This document shows positions 40,055-49,764 of a DNA stretch of 52,683 nt, piece after piece. The DNA is from Candidatus Gastranaerophilales bacterium. GTDB taxonomy: Bacteria; Cyanobacteriota; Vampirovibrionia; Gastranaerophilales; Gastranaerophilaceae. The notes under the pieces were generated by a model. It made no database searches. It was given only the letters and a program-made list of their open reading frames with translations, and was not told the DNA's origin. The first letter of the stretch is position 1. Every line of letters starts with the position of its first letter. The stretch is from positions 1-52,683 of the forward strand of contig JAEEHV010000062.1 of assembly GCA_016280955.1 (NCBI GenBank), read 5' to 3'. A program made the position numbers and the translations under genes.

Positions 40055-41728
40055 CTATCCTTCAATCCAGCTTCTGATTCTTTCTCCGGCTTCATTTTCA
40101 TCTACACCTTCAAACTCTCTTTTCAATTCCCTGAGAGCTTCTCTTATTTCTGCGGCAGATGTCGGAATTGCAGCCGGTCTGTTTTGTTGTTCCAGCAAGC
40201 CTTGCTGTAACTGAGATTGTTTCTGTATAAGACTTGCAGCATTTACACTTAAGTCTTTTATTTGTTGTTCCTGAGCTTCATTTTGTTCTCTTAACTTGTT
40301 CAATTCTTCTTCCTGTGCTTCTTTTGCTGCCTTAATTCTGTTTGTCAAAACATTATGTCCGAACAACAATCCGAAGAATAACAAAACTATTGCAAGCCAC
40401 CATGGATTTCCGTGTGATGCTTTTATAGGTGCTTTGACATTTTTGTCACCAACCATAAACGGATCAACGGAATCGGCAAAAGCAATTGTTACATTATCAG
40501 CACTCGCCTTCGGGCTTGCTGCGTGTGCAACCAAATCTTTCAGTTCTTCCAATGTTAATTCTACAGGAAGTGCATCTTTTTCAAGTGTTACTGCAATTGA
40601 AATTTCTTCTATTGCCCCCGGTGATATATATTCATTTGTTTGTACCTTTGTAACACCATACTGGGTTTCTCGTGCCGTTCTCTGATAACTTCTGTTCTGT
40701 GAGGAATCAGAACTTCCTGCCGGAAGTCCGTTCGGAAGATATACACTTACTGCATTTGTGTTTTTACTTGTATCAGTTGTCTGATCACCCAAACCTTCAG
40801 AAAAAGTTTGTTCATTAACTGCAGCTTTTTTCTCAGGATCATAAGCAATTGTAAACTTTTCTACCGGTGCCTGTTTTAGAAAAGTAGAAACAGTAGCAAC
40901 ATATTTACCCGGACCGATAAGTCTGTTCAACTGTGCCTGAACTTTCTCCTGCATATATTTATCATTTTCCTGAAGTTTTGCAAGCATCTCTGAAGATGCA
41001 TCAATAACACTGTTATATACGTGTCCGTTTGTATCCGAGATTGCAACGTGGTCTGCTGTTAAATCTTTTCCCACAGCTCCTAATACCAAATTTGTTACAG
41101 CCTTTATGGTGTTTTGACTTAAAGTTTGTCCTACACTAACGGTAAGCTGAACTGTGGCGGTAACAGGCTTTTGGTTAGCCGTAAACATTGATTTTTCAGG
41201 AATTGATATAAATACCGAAGCATCCTGAATCCCGTCTATTCTTTTTATTAAACGGGCAAGTTCGCCATTCATAGCCCTTACCAGTCTTATTTGTTTATCT
41301 TCTTTTGTAGATGTAAAATCACCTTTATCAAAAATTTCCAAGCCTACATTTTGATCATAAAGTCCGCTCTCAACAATTACCATAATTGCCGTATCACGTT
41401 CTTTTATCGTACAGGAATTTTTCTTTGCAAGCGAACATCCTTTTTTGCTGAGTACCAATTTGGATTTTGTACCGTCTGCAACTCTTGAAGCACTGATTCC
41501 GTGCTTTGTCAGTAACGCTTGTATTTCAAGTGCTTTACCGAGATTATCCGTTGTTAATAAATCAATGTCGCTTTCTATTTTTTCTTCATCGGCAGGTTTT
41601 GGAGAATCTTTTGCCTTACCCATATTAACCAGTCCAATCAATATGAACAGAGTTAAAGCAATAGTAACTACTGCTATAACACCAATCATTATTGTTTTAT
41701 TTGCCAATAACTGCTTTATCTGTTCCAT
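40055..41728 (-). CDS. fliF: Flagellar MS-ring protein FliF
   Basis: The 557-residue protein matches FliF. An N-terminal membrane helix (about 14-34) precedes YscJ-type ring-building domains with DNLGKALEIQALLTKHGI, ELARLIKRIDGIQDASVFIS, and NTIKAVTNLVLGAVGKDLTADHVAISDT. A second membrane helix is near 432-452 (PWWLAIVLLFFGLLFGHNVL), and the C-terminal tail has the acidic FliG-binding end (REALRELKREFEGVDENEAGERIRSWIEG). A retained FliG-binding tail argues that a FliG-like partner exists. AGGA precedes the ATG. Confidence 0.95.
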   Translation of the reverse strand: MEQIKQLLANKTIMIGVIAVVTIALTLFILIGLVNMGKAKDSPKPADEEKIESDIDLLTTDNLGKALEIQALLTKHGISASRVADGTKSKLVLSKKGCSLAKKNSCTIKERDTAIMVIVESGLYDQNVGLEIFDKGDFTSTKEDKQIRLVRAMNGELARLIKRIDGIQDASVFISIPEKSMFTANQKPVTATVQLTVSVGQTLSQNTIKAVTNLVLGAVGKDLTADHVAISDTNGHVYNSVIDASSEMLAKLQENDKYMQEKVQAQLNRLIGPGKYVATVSTFLKQAPVEKFTIAYDPEKKAAVNEQTFSEGLGDQTTDTSKNTNAVSVYLPNGLPAGSSDSSQNRSYQRTARETQYGVTKVQTNEYISPGAIEEISIAVTLEKDALPVELTLEELKDLVAHAASPKASADNVTIAFADSVDPFMVGDKNVKAPIKASHGNPWWLAIVLLFFGLLFGHNVLTNRIKAAKEAQEEELNKLREQNEAQEQQIKDLSVNAASLIQKQSQLQQGLLEQQNRPAAIPTSAAEIREALRELKREFEGVDENEAGERIRSWIEG

Positions 41729-41776
41729 AATCCTACCCTGCTCTTATTATACACTTTTATCGCCGTTATGAGAAGT

Positions 41777-42115
41777 CTAAATTTGAATTTGCATTATTTT
41801 ATCATACGCTTGGATGACTTTTCCTACAGCGGTTGTCGCAATATTAACCGAAATTTCTGCCTTTGACATCGCAACCATTACATCATGGATATCTACGTTT
41901 TCCGAACCCATCATAACATCTTTTAAAAGGTTATCCGGTGCGTTCATTGATTCATTCATACCTTCAACAAGTCCGGACATTACACTTTTAAAATCAGTGG
42001 TAGAAGGTTCTTCTACCCGGCTCATTCTTGCGGATGGAATATCTGCCCAGTTATCAAGTTTAGTATGCTGAATCCTTGCTTCCAAATCATAGTTTGGTGT
42101 GAAACCATTAATCAT
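41777..42115 (-). CDS. fliE: Flagellar hook-basal body protein FliE
   Basis: The 112-residue protein has the FliE C-terminus (SENVDIHDVMVAMSKAEISVNIATTAVGKVIQAYDKIMQIQI), which joins the MS-ring to the rod. The N-terminal ~45 residues are variable and slightly longer than usual. AGAGGT lies before the ATG. It starts the fliE-fliF-fliH-flhA block. A TTGACA (about 42221-42226 on the minus strand) lies upstream with no fully convincing -10 partner. Confidence 0.88.
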   Translation of the reverse strand: MINGFTPNYDLEARIQHTKLDNWADIPSARMSRVEEPSTTDFKSVMSGLVEGMNESMNAPDNLLKDVMMGSENVDIHDVMVAMSKAEISVNIATTAVGKVIQAYDKIMQIQI

Positions 42116-42248
42116 TTTTAATACCTCTTTTATTATTTATATCGGACTTAGTTGTTAAATGCTTTTATCATTTATCCAAAAATCATCCGTTTGTACTACC
42201 TTTTTAATAACAATTAAAGAAATGTCAATTTCTGACGATTAGTTTAAT

Positions 42249-42422
42249 ATGAATTTACATGAAGAATGCTTATTAAAATATCTGGTTAACCCCCTTGAAC
42301 TTTTCTATACGACAGAATTACTGAAAAACAGTAATATGTTGTTAGAAAAGAGTATTATAAAGGGAAATTACGATTTTGAAGTTGAAAACGGAAAATTGGA
42401 AATAAAAAATTGTTTAAGATAA
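42249..42422 (+). CDS. Small hypothetical protein, 57 residues
   Basis: The frame from ATG 42249 to TAA 42422 encodes MNLHEECLLKYLVNPLELFY, then TTELLKNSN and an acidic end with YDFEVENGKLEIKN. Composition is that of a normal soluble protein and there is no membrane segment. No ribosome site is seen. It lies between divergent fliE and the diguanylate cyclase gene, in a 370-base stretch otherwise without genes. Weakly supported; family not recognised. Confidence 0.4.
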   Translation: MNLHEECLLKYLVNPLELFYTTELLKNSNMLLEKSIIKGNYDFEVENGKLEIKNCLR

Positions 42423-42488
42423 ACAATCACATACTATTTCGCATTTTATAATTTCGGATTCACTTATTTACAGGTAAAGGAGAAAATT

Positions 42489-44327
42489 GTGAAAGATAAC
42501 TTAACAAAAACCAAGTGGTTTATTTTCGGGGCATATATAATTTTGGTTTTGGCTGTATTAATGATATCATTTGTTTTCTTGTTCATTCTTAATAAGAAAG
42601 ATGCTGACGGCAATAACTCATTAAAAAATGTATTCGTATCATTTTTTGAAGCAGCGGAAAACAGAACTTTTGACTACAGGCAATCAATACAAATAATACA
42701 CAAAAACAAACTTCCGAATCCGGATGTTGTAGTATTGGAAATTGACGATGATACCGTAGAGGCACTGCTTGATAAATACGGAGAGTGGCCGGCTCCGAGA
42801 AGTATCTATGTTGATTTGGTAAACTATATAGAAAAAGATAAACCTCAGGCAATTATATTTGACCTTATGTTTTTTAAAACACCTCAAACTTCCAAAAGTT
42901 ATGACAAAAATTTTATAGAAACACTTACTAAATATGACAACATATATGTGGGTATAAATTTTGATAACAGAAACGAAGATGTGAGAAAGCCAATTGATTT
43001 ACCGGAAAAAATGGCTGTAAACATAAATAATACTTCAAATGTAAAAATAAAAAGCTTTCCTAATTGCAGACCTATTCTGCAAGAACTTATGGACAGTAAA
43101 AACATTCAGGTTGTATCAACAAGTGTTGATCGTGATATAGACGGAGTTCTCAGAAAAATTATGCCTGTTGTACAATATAAAGGCAAATACTACCCGTTCC
43201 TCGGATTTAAACCGGGTTCAGACTTTATAACCGATAATAAACAAAAACAGTTTTTCATTGACAATAACAGAAATATGCATGTCGGAACAACTAAAATTCC
43301 GTTAACAAAAGACGGAGAAGCGATATTAAACTGGTATGCATCTTTTGATGCCAATAACTCCATTCCGTTTTATAAAATTCTGAATGAAGCAAACGATACG
43401 TCCGGCATAAAAAGTTATAATTTTAAAGATAAAGTCGTATTTATAGGCACTACGGCTGAAGCTCTTTATGATATAAAAAGTGTTCCGATACAAAAACAAT
43501 ATCCGGGAGTATATGTTCAGGCAACAACATACAACAATATTCTTGATAATAATTTCATATATAAAACCGGCATTGTTACCGATATATTCATCTTAGTACT
43601 TGTAATCGCAGTTGTCGGCGGAATTGTAATGTTCTCAACCTCAACTCTGTTTGCAACACTGTCTACTATTTTATTCGGAATTGCATATTTGTTTATTTCG
43701 TATTACACAATGGAAATATATAATCTTTGGATTCCTGTTGTACTGCCGGTAATAGCTGTAATAACCGCATTTATACTCTCACTTTTGGCAAAATATCTTA
43801 TGAAATCCAGAGATTTTGAATACCAGTATAAACTTGCAACAATAGACGGATTAACTGAATTATATAACCACAGATACTTCCAGGAAACACTTAAACAACA
43901 ACTTGATATAGCAAAACGTTACAATCAGTCTGTTTCACTCATAATATGTGATATTGACTTCTTTAAAAAGTTCAATGATACATACGGGCATCAAACAGGA
44001 GATGCTGTTCTCAGACAAGTTGCCCAAACATTAAAGAAAACTTCAAGAACGACTGATTTTGTATGCAGATACGGCGGAGAAGAAATGAGTATAATTCTTC
44101 CTAATACCGGTTCTGAAGAAGCTATGAGGCTGGCAGAAAGAATTTGTAAATCTGTTGCAGATAAACCGTTCCATATTACCCCGGTAGATACTGCACCTAT
44201 AACAATAAGCCTTGGGGTTTCAACCTATCCTGAAAATGCTCAGAATCCGCAAGACCTCATAGAATGGGCAGATAAAGGCTTGTACTATGCAAAAGAACAC
44301 GGCAGAAATCAGGTAGGAAGATACTAA
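42489..44327 (+). CDS. CHASE2-GGDEF diguanylate cyclase
   Basis: The 612-residue protein has an N-terminal membrane helix (about 12-34), a CHASE2 extracytoplasmic sensor (about 40-355: VVVLEIDDDTVEALLDKYGEWPAPRS, FKDKVVFIGTTAEALYD), then two or three membrane helices (about 360-440) and a GGDEF domain (about 455-612). The active site reads GGEEM (near 529), a functional variant. RTTD lies five residues before it, a canonical inhibitory I-site. It should make cyclic di-GMP in response to a periplasmic signal. The start is GTG at 42489 with AAGGAG 6 bases upstream. The flagellar block lies beside it, divergent. Confidence 0.93.
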   Translation: MKDNLTKTKWFIFGAYIILVLAVLMISFVFLFILNKKDADGNNSLKNVFVSFFEAAENRTFDYRQSIQIIHKNKLPNPDVVVLEIDDDTVEALLDKYGEWPAPRSIYVDLVNYIEKDKPQAIIFDLMFFKTPQTSKSYDKNFIETLTKYDNIYVGINFDNRNEDVRKPIDLPEKMAVNINNTSNVKIKSFPNCRPILQELMDSKNIQVVSTSVDRDIDGVLRKIMPVVQYKGKYYPFLGFKPGSDFITDNKQKQFFIDNNRNMHVGTTKIPLTKDGEAILNWYASFDANNSIPFYKILNEANDTSGIKSYNFKDKVVFIGTTAEALYDIKSVPIQKQYPGVYVQATTYNNILDNNFIYKTGIVTDIFILVLVIAVVGGIVMFSTSTLFATLSTILFGIAYLFISYYTMEIYNLWIPVVLPVIAVITAFILSLLAKYLMKSRDFEYQYKLATIDGLTELYNHRYFQETLKQQLDIAKRYNQSVSLIICDIDFFKKFNDTYGHQTGDAVLRQVAQTLKKTSRTTDFVCRYGGEEMSIILPNTGSEEAMRLAERICKSVADKPFHITPVDTAPITISLGVSTYPENAQNPQDLIEWADKGLYYAKEHGRNQVGRY

Positions 44328-44344
44328 TTAACGGAAAAATTCAA

Positions 44345-45715
44345 ATGGAAAATTGTGTTAATATTATCGGTGCAGGTTTAGCCGGAAGTGAAGCAGCTCT
44401 GCAGCTTGCTAAACGGGGAATAAAAGTAAAGCTGTATGAGATGCGACCTCATAAAACCACAGGTGCGCACGTTAGCGGAAATTGCGCTGAATTTGTTTGT
44501 TCAAATAGTTTGGGTTCTGCAGATATAACAAATGCAAGCGGATTGTTAAAGGCAGAAATGGAAATCTTAGGAGGTGAGTTAATTAAAATTGCAAAAAAAC
44601 ATTCTGTCCCTGCCGGAAACGCATTGGCTATTTCAAGAGAAGATTTCGCCAAAGCCGTAACGGAAAAAATTAACCAAAACTCATATATAGAAGTAATTCG
44701 AGAAGAAATTACAGAAATTCCGGAAGGAAATGTAATTATTGCATCCGGACCGCTGACAAGCGATAACTTTGCAAAAAGTATTCAAGAGTTTACCAAAACA
44801 GAGCATTTACACTTTTTTGATGCAATTGCTCCTATTGTTGAACTTGATTCAATAAATTTTGACAAAGCTTTTTGGGGTTCAAGATACAATAAAGGGGAAG
44901 CTGCTTATATAAATTGCCCAATGAATAAAGAGGAATACCAAAGGTTTTACGATATATTAATAAATGCTCCGAGAATTGAACAACACGATTTTGACAAAGA
45001 CACAAAATTCTTTGAATCCTGTCTGCCTGTGGAAGTTCTCGCTTCAAGAGGAGTTGACACATTGAGGTTTGGACCGATGAAACCTGTCGGGCTTATTGAT
45101 GAAAGAACCGGCGAAGAAAACTATGCAGTTGTTCAGCTAAGGCAAGATAATTCAGCAAAAACAATGTTTAATCTTGTAGGGTTTCAGACCAATCTCAAAT
45201 GGGGCGCACAAAAAGAATTAGTACATTCAATTCCCGGACTTGAGAACGCAAATATAATAAGATACGGAGTAATGCACAGAAATACTTTTATTAATGCTTC
45301 TCAAATTTTAAATCCGACATTTGAAACAAGAGAAAGAAAAGGTTTATTTTTTGCGGGACAGATTACCGGAACTGAAGGATACACCGAATCTATTGCCGGA
45401 GGTTTACTTGCAGGTATAAATATGGCTCGCAGAATTGAAGGCAAAGATTTATTTACCTTCCCCAAAGAAACAATGCTGGGTGCATTATCTAATTATATTA
45501 CGGATAAAGCTCACCTTGCACACATTAGCAAACGTGACGGTTCTCTCAGATATTTACCCCCACAGCCGATAAATTCTAACTGGGCAATTGTTGCCCCTAT
45601 TGATTTACCGAAAAAAGACAGAAAGAATAAAAAACTCAAAACAGAGCTCCTTTCAAAAAGAGCAGTTGAGGTTATGGAAAATTTTTCAGAGGTAGATAAT
45701 ATTAACGTAAACTAA
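44345..45715 (+). CDS. trmFO: Methylenetetrahydrofolate-tRNA-(uracil-5-)-methyltransferase TrmFO
   Basis: The 456-residue flavoprotein makes ribothymidine-54 in tRNA from methylenetetrahydrofolate and FADH2. Signatures: FAD loop GAGLAGSEAALQLAKRGI at about 9-26, CAEFVCSNSLGSADITNASGLLKAEM, then FFDAIAPIVELDSI, and FAGQITGTEGYTESIAGGLLAGINMAR. The gene starts 18 bases after the diguanylate cyclase gene and has no clear ribosome site. It ends 14 bases inside the convergent aldolase gene, so their stop regions overlap. Confidence 0.96.
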   Translation: MENCVNIIGAGLAGSEAALQLAKRGIKVKLYEMRPHKTTGAHVSGNCAEFVCSNSLGSADITNASGLLKAEMEILGGELIKIAKKHSVPAGNALAISREDFAKAVTEKINQNSYIEVIREEITEIPEGNVIIASGPLTSDNFAKSIQEFTKTEHLHFFDAIAPIVELDSINFDKAFWGSRYNKGEAAYINCPMNKEEYQRFYDILINAPRIEQHDFDKDTKFFESCLPVEVLASRGVDTLRFGPMKPVGLIDERTGEENYAVVQLRQDNSAKTMFNLVGFQTNLKWGAQKELVHSIPGLENANIIRYGVMHRNTFINASQILNPTFETRERKGLFFAGQITGTEGYTESIAGGLLAGINMARRIEGKDLFTFPKETMLGALSNYITDKAHLAHISKRDGSLRYLPPQPINSNWAIVAPIDLPKKDRKNKKLKTELLSKRAVEVMENFSEVDNINVN

Positions 45716-46328
45716 GTATTGCCTGAGCCTGTTCATCATTAAGAATTTTTGCTCCGCCCAGAATCTCCGTATTTAAAACAACCTGTGCATAAGATTCAGC
45801 CAGTTCAAGCTTCAGATACGCATCCTCAATTGTTTTTGAACCTATAACAAATCCGTGGTTTGCCATTAAAACAGCATCGTATTTGTCAAAATATTTTACG
45901 GTATTGTTTACAAGCTCCATTGTTGACGGAAGTGCGTACTCAGCAAGCGGAATACCTCCAAAATAAAAAACATTTTCCGCCATAATCGGAGCCATCAAAT
46001 CTCTGCCGGAAGAGGCAAAACTGCTTAAATAAGGCGCATGAACATGTATTATAAAATTAAATTCCGGTCTTATTTTATAAATTTCTATATGCAGAAATTT
46101 TTCACTCGAAGGTTTTTTACCGGTTTCAAGAGAATTTCCGCCAAAATCTGTAAAAACAATTTGTTCATGTTTAAGATATCCGTTTGCAGAACCTGATGTC
46201 GTTATTAACATTCCGTCTTTGTAACGTGCGGAAATATTTCCCGAATATCCGGGAGTATAATTTTTTTCACCACAAATTCTGCCATACTCTATAATCTTAT
46301 TTTCTAATTCTTCCCTAGAGTACATCAT
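45702..46328 (-). CDS. Class II aldolase/adducin-family protein (FucA/MtnB-like)
   Basis: The 208-residue protein has the zinc site of class II aldolases: Glu76, His95, His97 (HVHAPY) and His158 (MANHGF), each three residues on from the E. coli FucA equivalents. The entry GYSGNISARYKDGMLITTSGS is typical. Family members cleave L-fuculose-1-phosphate, epimerise ribulose-5-phosphate or dehydrate methylthioribulose-phosphate; the substrate is not determined here. It overlaps the end of the upstream lptD-like gene by 14 bases and starts with ATGATG, so translation is probably coupled. Confidence 0.88.
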   Translation of the reverse strand: MMYSREELENKIIEYGRICGEKNYTPGYSGNISARYKDGMLITTSGSANGYLKHEQIVFTDFGGNSLETGKKPSSEKFLHIEIYKIRPEFNFIIHVHAPYLSSFASSGRDLMAPIMAENVFYFGGIPLAEYALPSTMELVNNTVKYFDKYDAVLMANHGFVIGSKTIEDAYLKLELAESYAQVVLNTEILGGAKILNDEQAQAILSLR

Positions 46329-48501
46329 CCACCGTCTTAATATCTTCTACAACAGCTCTTTGCAATACAGGAGCTTTTTCGGAATTTTTGAAACTGTTAT
46401 CCTTTGGCTCTGTGTATGAATCTTTCTTTTTCTTTTTATCATCTTCTAACTTGTTATCCTGCTTGATTACAAGTTTGTCATAATCAACTCGGGCACCCTT
46501 TGCATCCATCATAAGCTCCATTGTGAAGAAGGTATTTGCACGGGTAAAATCGTAACCGATGTTAAATTTTACATCTTCAGGACCTACTGAAATATAAAAT
46601 GCATTTTCCTGGAATAAATTATCTGTCGGAGCATAATTTGACAAGTCAATCGAGCCAAACCAAGCCACTGTTAAATATTTACATATTCTGAAATATTCTC
46701 TTATGTATATACTTGAACGACCGTATCTGTATGCATCATAAGCCGCTAATGGTGAGTGGTCATCATATACTGATTGTAAAAATCCGATATCCTGCATCCA
46801 TCTTTTAACCTGTGTATGCATCATAGGACCGATTCTGCCTATAAACTGAGTATCGCCTGTGCCGTACAAAGCTGCTGATAACTGACCTGTAATATTAAAG
46901 TTTAATGCCATTTGTGTATCAGGATTACTGTATCTGTATAATTCCTGAACAGCTTGTGCCATATACCTTAACCTTGTCGTTCCTATATTTGAACCGCGTA
47001 ATTCGCTAAAGTGCTTATCCTTATCTATATCGTGATAATAACCGAAATCAAACTGGTGTTCGTAAGACGAGAATCTGTCTTTGAGCAAAAAGCCGCTCTG
47101 ACCGTATCCTTTTCTGTATACAAGCCCCAAGCCGTATTTTGGTCTTCTTCTGCCCATCCACCATTCATCGTTATAATCGTTCATTGTGTATTGCAGATAT
47201 AAGTTATCATCAAGTTTTTGTTTACCTCTTACGAGAAATCTGCTGATTGTTGTTCCATATCCGACCTGTGTCTGGTTTGTACCGCTGCTGAAACGACCTA
47301 TCGCACCAACACCTATACCGTGGTTGTAGTTAAGCATTGGGATTGCTTTTAATACACTGCCTTTTGGTAATTCAAATACAAAGCCTGGACCGATAAACAT
47401 ACCTAAATCACGATATGAACCCAATTCCCAAACATTCGATTCTATATAATCCTGATTTTTATTTGTATAAAATTTTACTGCAGGAAACTTTAATACTGTC
47501 CACTTGCCCTTTTTTACATTAGGACGTTTTAAAGCAAGAATTTCGTGGTCATCTTTTTGGGTAATCTGAATTTCTCTGGCATAAATCTTAACAAGCCCTT
47601 TTTCCATATCTTCTGATATTGAATTATTTTTCGGCATCAGCATATTTGATACGGAAGCTCCGCCTTCAGAAGTTTTGAATACCACAGGGAAAGAGTCTTT
47701 AACTTCTATGCTGCCCTGTTCCTGAATTATTTTATCACCGTAAACATAACCTTTTTTCGCTCTCATTTCGATAGTCGAAGTCTTTGTTATCGGATTTTCA
47801 ATCAAAGCATTTTCTTCGTTCATATCAACAAAGATATAATCACCCTGAACTGTTTGACCGTGTTTTATAATTTTGACATTTCCTTCTGCCTTGATTGTAT
47901 TATTCATTCGGTCATAAGTAATTTTATCCGCCAGAACAGTAGTCTGCTGTTTTACGAATTGAACATTTACGTTACCTGTTGCATACAAACAATATTTATC
48001 GGTATCGTAATCCATATTGTCACAATCAAGTACTATATTTTCAGTATTTTCATCATTCTGAACACTGCTCTTTTCTTTATTCCAGAAGTGTTTTGCTTTA
48101 CGATTTTCAACAACCGCTTCATCATCAGCCTCAAAACCGTCCGGCATAATATTGTCATCTTCAAAATGTTCTTCAACCTCTTTTGATGCATAATCAGATG
48201 TATTTGTTTCTGTTTTATATATACTTGCGTTCGGATCTGTCGGAGCAAGCTGCAGCTTTTTTGCCGCATTTTCCTCACTTCTTTTCTGAATTGACATTCT
48301 CAGCTGTTTTATAGGAGGAGTTGTTTTTTGCCTTCCGGAACTTATACCGCTATCCTGCTCTGCTGCAGGCTGAGTGCGAACAGGTGCAGCAAATAATGAA
48401 TCGCCGGTAAAATCTGACATATCATTAAAAGGCTCTGCAGCATTTGCTGATACTGCGACTATTGTTAAAGTTAATAAAGTTAATATCGTATTTTTTTTCA
48501 A
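46315..48501 (-). CDS. LptD/OstA-like outer-membrane protein
   Basis: The 728-residue protein has a signal peptide (MKKNTILTLLTLTIVAVSAN then A, cleavage near 21), a charged linker (30-150), an OstA/LptA-like beta-jellyroll (about 155-260: CDNMDYDTDKYCLYATGNVN, ADKITYDRMNNTIKAEGNVKI) and a long C-terminal region of alternating aromatic strands like a beta-barrel (about 345-680). LptD inserts lipopolysaccharide into the outer membrane. The barrel half resembles the OstA-like proteins of Cyanobacteria, but that comparison is from memory. A Lys-rich run lies near the C-terminus. It supports a diderm envelope. Confidence 0.82.
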   Translation of the reverse strand: MKKNTILTLLTLTIVAVSANAAEPFNDMSDFTGDSLFAAPVRTQPAAEQDSGISSGRQKTTPPIKQLRMSIQKRSEENAAKKLQLAPTDPNASIYKTETNTSDYASKEVEEHFEDDNIMPDGFEADDEAVVENRKAKHFWNKEKSSVQNDENTENIVLDCDNMDYDTDKYCLYATGNVNVQFVKQQTTVLADKITYDRMNNTIKAEGNVKIIKHGQTVQGDYIFVDMNEENALIENPITKTSTIEMRAKKGYVYGDKIIQEQGSIEVKDSFPVVFKTSEGGASVSNMLMPKNNSISEDMEKGLVKIYAREIQITQKDDHEILALKRPNVKKGKWTVLKFPAVKFYTNKNQDYIESNVWELGSYRDLGMFIGPGFVFELPKGSVLKAIPMLNYNHGIGVGAIGRFSSGTNQTQVGYGTTISRFLVRGKQKLDDNLYLQYTMNDYNDEWWMGRRRPKYGLGLVYRKGYGQSGFLLKDRFSSYEHQFDFGYYHDIDKDKHFSELRGSNIGTTRLRYMAQAVQELYRYSNPDTQMALNFNITGQLSAALYGTGDTQFIGRIGPMMHTQVKRWMQDIGFLQSVYDDHSPLAAYDAYRYGRSSIYIREYFRICKYLTVAWFGSIDLSNYAPTDNLFQENAFYISVGPEDVKFNIGYDFTRANTFFTMELMMDAKGARVDYDKLVIKQDNKLEDDKKKKKDSYTEPKDNSFKNSEKAPVLQRAVVEDIKTVDDVL

Positions 48502-48519
48502 TGTATTTATCCCATATAA

Positions 48520-49641
48520 TTATAATCTGACATATCCGCTCGGATTACTAGGCTTACCGTTTTCCCGAACTTCAAAATGGCAATGAGGACCTGTACTGTA
48601 TCCCGTAGTTCCTTCGTAACCAAGCACCTGACCTTTTGTTACAGCCTGACCGTTTGCAACTTTTATTGTACTCATGTGAGCATAAAGAGTTGTAATAGGC
48701 TTGCCGTTAAACATACCGTGTTCTACAATAACCACCTTGCCATAACCGCCATACCAACCGGAATATATTACTTTACCGCTATTCGAAGCCTGAATTGCGC
48801 CATAATTCGGACCGCCGATATCTACACCCGAATGGAATGTTCTGCTGTTAAATATCGGATGAACTCTCCAGCCAAAAGGCGAAGTAATACGTCCCTGTAT
48901 CGGTTTTATAAAACCTGTAACTACCATTGTATTTGCCGAATCCTTCGCAGAATGATTTATGTAATGTTCAAGCTTGCGTGACTGATTATTCATTTCCCGC
49001 TGAGCTCTTTCATAAGCAACTCTGTCAGTTTTGAGTTTATTTATCATATTTTCATTCTTAGCGATTGCTCTTTGAATATATGCCTTCTGAGTATTCATTG
49101 ATGCAACGGAACGTTCATAGTTTCGTTTTCTTGATTCTATATTATATTTTAAAAGTGCAATCTGCTGTGCTTTTTGTTTTGCTACAGCCATTTTGTCATA
49201 ATCGCTTTTAAGTATCAGTTTTTGAAAGTATACTCTGTCAACGAGCATATTTATATCTTCTGAAGTTATTAATAATTCAAAAAATGCTTTTCTTTGTGAT
49301 TTATATACCTTACGTATATGTCCTGCAAGAACACCATTCAAAGCATTATATTCATAATAAGCTCTGTCAAGCTGTGCCTGCATCCCGTTTAACTCTTTTT
49401 GTGCCGTAACAACCTGAGTTTCCGATTTCTGAAGTGTATTTTGTGCATTTTCAAGTTTTTGCTGATTCTTATACAGCTTATCTCTTTCTACACCCTCAAG
49501 CCATTTAAGGTGTTGAATTTTCTTTTGGGTTTGTTTTTTTTGTTTCTCTAAGTCAGTATTAGCAAGAGAACCGCAACACCCCAAAGTGTTGAAAACTAAT
49601 CCTAATGATAATGCCGCAATTATGAATCTTTTAATACTCAA
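48520..49641 (-). CDS. EnvC-like M23 peptidase-domain protein
   Basis: The 373-residue secreted protein has a signal peptide (about 1-27; a Cys-Cys near 22 leaves open a lipoprotein), a long coiled coil (about 30-235) and a C-terminal LytM/M23 domain (about 252-370). The zinc residues are present: HSGVDIG (His and Asp near 270), YAHMS and HCHFEV. With the full set of zinc ligands it could cleave peptidoglycan itself. EnvC itself is a non-catalytic amidase activator, so this looks like the catalytic type. The lptD-like gene starts 18 bases after it and a 36-residue microprotein gene lies 12 bases before it. Confidence 0.9.
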   Translation of the reverse strand: MSIKRFIIAALSLGLVFNTLGCCGSLANTDLEKQKKQTQKKIQHLKWLEGVERDKLYKNQQKLENAQNTLQKSETQVVTAQKELNGMQAQLDRAYYEYNALNGVLAGHIRKVYKSQRKAFFELLITSEDINMLVDRVYFQKLILKSDYDKMAVAKQKAQQIALLKYNIESRKRNYERSVASMNTQKAYIQRAIAKNENMINKLKTDRVAYERAQREMNNQSRKLEHYINHSAKDSANTMVVTGFIKPIQGRITSPFGWRVHPIFNSRTFHSGVDIGGPNYGAIQASNSGKVIYSGWYGGYGKVVIVEHGMFNGKPITTLYAHMSTIKVANGQAVTKGQVLGYEGTTGYSTGPHCHFEVRENGKPSNPSGYVRL

Positions 49642-49653
49642 ACTGCCTCCGTA

Positions 49654-49764
49654 TTATCTTCCCATACTTATCATAGCAATTAATACTCCTGCAACCATCC
49701 ATAATATGAATGCTATTGCAATAAATCCTACTATGATTTTTTTATGTTCTCTGAAAAATTCCAT
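49654..49764 (-). CDS. 36-residue single-pass membrane microprotein
   Basis: From ATG 49764 to TAA 49654 the frame encodes MEFFREHKKIIVGFIAIAFI, then LWMVAGVLIAMISMGR. It has a positive N-terminus (HKK) and one hydrophobic helix (about 10-32). AGAGGT lies 6 bases before the ATG. It is directly upstream of the EnvC-like gene, so it is probably the first gene of that envelope operon. Function is unknown. Confidence 0.65.
   Translation of the reverse strand: MEFFREHKKIIVGFIAIAFILWMVAGVLIAMISMGR

Noticed and set aside
42150..42248. Sigma-28 or sigma-54 flagellar promoter upstream of fliE
   Set aside because: No GCCGATAA-type or TGGCAC-N5-TTGC match was found; a lone TTGACA without a matching -10 is not enough.
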